Positions 60,999 through 64,000 of a stretch of DNA of 64,000 bases are shown here, piece by piece; the first letter of the stretch is position 1; each line of letters opens with the position of its first letter. Origin of the DNA: Bacteroidetes bacterium UBA2664 (GTDB taxonomy: Bacteria; Bacteroidota; Rhodothermia; Balneolales; Balneolaceae). The stretch is taken from the NCBI GenBank assembly GCA_002359315.1, contig DEMS01000001.1, positions 31,339-95,338 of the forward strand. The letters run 5' to 3'. Below the pieces are notes generated by a model that ran no database searches, was not told the DNA's origin, and saw only the letters and a list, made by a program, of their open reading frames with translations. Position numbers and translations under genes: made by a program.

Positions 60999-63269
60999 TT
61001 AAAAATTGACGGTATATGAGATAGATGGAATGATGGGTAAAAGATTTACATCCGTTCTCTCTACCGGATTTTCGTCGAAATCGTAATTATAAAACCAGAC
61101 ATTTCTTCTGGAATAGACATTAATAATCTGTATTTGCCACTCTGCATCCCCAATCTGAAAAAATGAACCAAAACGGCTGAATGAAATATCCAGCCTATGG
61201 TAAGATGGAAGTCGTGATCCATTGATATTACCAATTACAAATGCATTTCTTGATCCACCATCCCACGGTATTCCATTAAACTGTGTCCGTCCAAGGGGTT
61301 CGGTATATGCCTGGCCAGTCGCATAACTAAATACGGCATTCACACTCCATCTGGTCGATAGTTTATAGCTTGAAACTATGTTCAAATCGTGTGTGCGATC
61401 ATATTTTGGTGGATAAAACCTTGCTTTCGTAGGGTCGTCCAGAACCGGCGCATTGAATCCGGGGAATTTTCTCCGGGTTATGCCATAGGTATAACCTACA
61501 AATCCTGTTAGCGGACCCTTCTGTTTTTCAAAAAAAAGTTCAAGCCCATATGCATATCCATCTCCAAACCGGAATAGTTCATTATAATCCAAACCAGCAG
61601 GGTCACTTATAAATGGATCCAATTCAAAGAGGTCTCGCATTGTCCTGTAATAAATTTCTACATCAAATCCATAGTCTGGAATTGGAATCGTTTTTACACC
61701 GACCACAAACTGATCTCCATAGGAGGGAGGGACCCCTTCATCTGACGTAAGCCATAAATCAAAACCGGAAAAGGCTTCATTTGAGATCAAGGAGAGATAC
61801 TGATTATACCTGCCGTAAGCCGTTTGAAATCGTAAACGGTTATTTGGCCTGAACTCGGCTGATAGACGCGGTTCAAGCCTTGTATAATTGCCTTCAGAAA
61901 AGGAATTGAGCCGAATACCCCCATTAAATACCCATTTTTCTGTAGGTTTCCATTCATCCTGAACATATGCTGATAGGTATTGAGATCTGATCCGGTTATT
62001 AAATGTGGTTTGATTATCGAACTGATCTTTGAAGCGCAGCTGTATATTCCCTCCCCAAACACCCAGAGATAAGGTGTGTCTTTCGTTTGGAATATATTCC
62101 AGATCACCTTTAAACGAGAAGTCAAGAATATCGTTGTCACGTTCAAATGGAGTTCCTGCGATTTCAAATGTTGGCTGATTGAAATATCGTGAACCGGTGA
62201 GAGTAAAAAATCCAAATAACTGGTCATTAAAAATACGACGCCATTGAGTGGTGACCGTTTGATTTCCATATTTGAGGTTTATTAGGGCGTCATCTTGAAA
62301 AGGTATTGTGACACTATCGTTGCCTGAATAAAAAGCCAATGAAAACCGATCGTTTTGGGACGCATCAAAATTCAATTTCCCATTGATGTCATAAAAGTAA
62401 AATTTACTGGGCACACCATCTACGGATTGTCTTAATATTGCAAGAAGTGGCTCCAAGGTTGATCGCCGAACCGCCAGCATCCATGACCCTCTTTGAAAAG
62501 GTCCTTCAATAGAGGCTCTTGAAGCTAAAAGCCCTAAGCTGACCGATCCCTGTGGTTCAACACGATTTCCATCTTTGTTATAAACAGAAAGCACAGAGCC
62601 AATTCGGCCGCCAAACTTTGCCGGATATCCTCCTTTGTAAAGACGGACATCTTTTACGGCATCCGGATTAAATGTTGAGAAGAAACCAAAGAAGTGAGTA
62701 GGGTTATAAACTGTAGTTTCATCAAGCAGGATGAGTGTTTGATCCGGACTTCCTCCACGAACATAGAGTCCGCTGGAAAAATCAGAGGCTGCTTTGACAC
62801 CCGGTAAGAGCTGGACAGATCGAAACACATCCGGTTCAATGACAGAAGGGAGATCCGTGATGAGTTGAGTTGCAATTTGTGCAGTACCAATATTGCGAAT
62901 CTCTTCTTCATCCACTTCAGCTGTCACGACAAGAGCATCCAGCTGAACACCTTCAGGAGTGAGTTTTATATCCATTCGAAGGTTTTGTCCGGCCTCCAGT
63001 GTAATCTCAATATCAGATCGTCGGTATCCGATATATGAAGCAGCTAACGTATAGGTACCGGGGGGAATATTTGTAATCGTGAAATAGCCGGATGTGTTTG
63101 TAGAAGCTCCTCTATTCATCTCAACAAGAGCTACATTAGCCAAAATCAGTGTTTCTCCGGTTAAACTGTCTGAAATGTAGCCATTTACGGATGCCGTCTC
63201 TTGTGCTGATGCAACAGGCAATAGAAACAGGGAGATGAATATGGAAAATAGAATCTGTTTGAAATCCAA
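60999..63269 (-). CDS. TonB-dependent outer-membrane receptor
   Basis: A 756-residue receptor from a TTG start (63267-63269) that gives a signal peptide ending ASAQ; no ATG lies in frame upstream. An N-terminal carboxypeptidase-regulatory-like domain (NGYISDSLTGETLILANVALVEMNRGASTNTSGYFTI) is followed by the plug (LDALVVTAEVDEEEI, LITDLPSVIEPDVFRSVQLLPGVKA and LYVRGGSPDQTLILLDETTVYNP) and a 22-strand barrel ending in SISYTVNF. It is paired with the DUF4249 lipoprotein. The substrate is not evident. Confidence 0.95.
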   Translation of the reverse strand: MDFKQILFSIFISLFLLPVASAQETASVNGYISDSLTGETLILANVALVEMNRGASTNTSGYFTITNIPPGTYTLAASYIGYRRSDIEITLEAGQNLRMDIKLTPEGVQLDALVVTAEVDEEEIRNIGTAQIATQLITDLPSVIEPDVFRSVQLLPGVKAASDFSSGLYVRGGSPDQTLILLDETTVYNPTHFFGFFSTFNPDAVKDVRLYKGGYPAKFGGRIGSVLSVYNKDGNRVEPQGSVSLGLLASRASIEGPFQRGSWMLAVRRSTLEPLLAILRQSVDGVPSKFYFYDINGKLNFDASQNDRFSLAFYSGNDSVTIPFQDDALINLKYGNQTVTTQWRRIFNDQLFGFFTLTGSRYFNQPTFEIAGTPFERDNDILDFSFKGDLEYIPNERHTLSLGVWGGNIQLRFKDQFDNQTTFNNRIRSQYLSAYVQDEWKPTEKWVFNGGIRLNSFSEGNYTRLEPRLSAEFRPNNRLRFQTAYGRYNQYLSLISNEAFSGFDLWLTSDEGVPPSYGDQFVVGVKTIPIPDYGFDVEIYYRTMRDLFELDPFISDPAGLDYNELFRFGDGYAYGLELFFEKQKGPLTGFVGYTYGITRRKFPGFNAPVLDDPTKARFYPPKYDRTHDLNIVSSYKLSTRWSVNAVFSYATGQAYTEPLGRTQFNGIPWDGGSRNAFVIGNINGSRLPSYHRLDISFSRFGSFFQIGDAEWQIQIINVYSRRNVWFYNYDFDENPVERTDVNLLPIIPSISYTVNF

Positions 63270-63550
63270 GATGATAGCACTAAAATTATTGATGATATGT
63301 TCTCTTTTAGACGTATTTGAAGCAATAAAGTTATGATAAATTGCCCGATAATTTATTTAAAGTGTATAAATCATAATCACATAACGACAAGTCATAAACT
63401 GTGTCACTATGACTGTTAAACACAATGATAAGAATATCGTTCAATATTCGTTATCTTTAGGAAGCAATTGGTTTGTTGGGCTTTAATCATTGTTGATTGA
63501 GGCAGATAAATCAAGATATAAGTTCTTTTACATAGTGAGATTGTCAAAAT

Positions 63551-63915
63551 GGGGGTGTACAGGATTCGACGGGTTGTGTACATTCACAGGTTGCATGCCG
63601 AGATTGTCCGATGAATCTCGTAAAAAAATCATCATGGAATATTGTAATTGACAACAATTACTCATACCGACTCGCAGCTTAAACTGACGAGTCCGTTCCA
63701 TCAGGTGCCTGTCCATAGGCCCTGTTTCGGAGCGTCGACTTAAATGGACTTTTCCGAAGTGCGCGTCTGCCGCATGGCTGGAGAACTTAAAGCAGAATAG
63801 GATGGAGTTGCTTTGCTGTTGAGCACTGCTCTATCCGAAACTTAATCAACAGCTAAGCATGTAGATATTTGCTGGGTTGCCTTCTCGGACCGGGGTTCGA
63901 CTCCCCGCACCTCCA
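63551..63915 (+). ncRNA. ssrA: Transfer-messenger RNA
   Basis: The 5' end GGGGGUGUACAGGAUUCGACGGG and the 3' end GGUUCGACUCCCCGCACCUCCA are diagnostic of tmRNA; the acceptor arms (63551-63557 and 63908-63914) pair G-C, G-C, G-U, G-C, G-C, U-A, G-C. CCA is not encoded. The tag frame is GAC AAC AAT TAC TCA TAC CGA CTC GCA GCT TAA at 63650-63682 (DNNYSYRLAA). The resume codon is GAC if the preceding UAAUU is the usual -5/-4 UA signal; an upstream GUA or AUU cannot be excluded. It rescues stalled ribosomes. Confidence 0.95.
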
Positions 63916-63927
63916 CTTTACCAGAAC

Positions 63928-63960
63928 CCAACTTTGATTCATATCAGAGTTGGTTTTTTT
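63928..63960 (+). terminator. Intrinsic terminator of ssrA
   Basis: A 10-bp stem (63928-63937 with 63944-63953, one G-U pair) and 6-base loop are followed by seven T. It starts 12 bases after the tmRNA 3' end. Confidence 0.9.
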
Positions 63961-64000
63961 ATTTTGATGATTGGGCAAATTAAAAGAACCGGCTTTTGCA

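Noticed and set aside
1..64000. tRNA or rRNA genes, prophage, insertion sequence transposases
   Set aside because: I scanned for TTCGA-type arms, transposase signatures and rRNA conserved blocks; only the tmRNA was found.

Overview
The window looks like a chromosomal piece of an aerobic, heterotrophic member of the Bacteroidota/Balneolota side of the FCB group. The evidence is a PorV-like type IX secretion protein, a cargo protein with a type IX-style C-terminal domain, a TonB receptor paired with a DUF4249 lipoprotein, a DUF5916 protein, large TolB-like propeller fusions, many signal-peptide lipoproteins, an AT-leaning composition and almost no Shine-Dalgarno sites. I favour Balneolaceae, but this is inference: there is no rRNA to prove it. 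No phage, plasmid, CRISPR array, classical IS transposase, rRNA or tRNA gene was seen. One tmRNA gene lies near the right edge.

Layout. 1-2295 (minus): a cut nitrilase-family amidase, YjbQ and an SDR without its catalytic Tyr/Lys. 2591-8412 (plus): a DUF5916 outer-membrane protein, BipA/TypA and a class II photolyase. 8413-21294 (minus): a long, tightly packed cluster that starts with PorV, then an M6-like protein with a type IX sorting domain and a ruined zinc motif, a gluzincin/TolB/beta-barrel protein, a DUF5683-like protein, a PASTA protein, ribulose-5-phosphate epimerase, PhoH, an MBL hydrolase and purine nucleoside phosphorylase. 21604-26522 (minus): thiolase, cystathionine gamma-synthase/lyase and two paralogous TPR lipoproteins. 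26698-31343: RidA, an M23 peptidase, a FAH-family hydrolase, L27/L21, a 55-codon unknown and LexA. 31409-41953: a HEAT-cyclophilin lipoprotein, glutaryl-CoA dehydrogenase, a TolB-amidohydrolase fusion, a collagen-like lipoprotein and a metzincin-type lipoprotein. 42236-47692 (minus): etfB, etfA, fixC, an S23 four-helix-bundle gene, fixX and an acyl-CoA dehydrogenase. This set passes electrons from acyl-CoA oxidation to quinone. 47858-53381: an ABC permease/ATPase pair, ferredoxin-NADP reductase, a YihY protein, a class V aminotransferase and DUF502. 53564-59924 (plus): alaS and pyruvate dehydrogenase E1 alpha, E1 beta and E2. 60050-63269 (minus): DUF4249 lipoprotein and TonB receptor. 63551-63915 (plus): tmRNA with its own terminator.

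The least explained signal is a family of intergenic elements built from purine-rich heptamers (GTGAAAA, GTGAGAA, GGCAGAA), often facing each other as inverted ends. They sit at 6846-6875, 33361-33434, 34906-35070, 43954-44438, 45772-45861 and 58442-58554, always between genes and often within a few bases of a start or stop codon. One copy (43954-44438) carries an S23-type four-helix-bundle gene exactly between fixC and fixX. The others look like empty derivatives, and two also hold short palindromes. This may be an uncharacterised mobile or repeat system.

Other points worth a second look are a perfect terminator-shaped hairpin overprinted on the signal peptide of a TPR lipoprotein, a decayed tandem copy of the 3' end of the acyl-CoA dehydrogenase next to a 21-base degenerate array, a phoH gene without a conventional start codon behind an octamer array, and a PorV-linked pseudo-peptidase operon.
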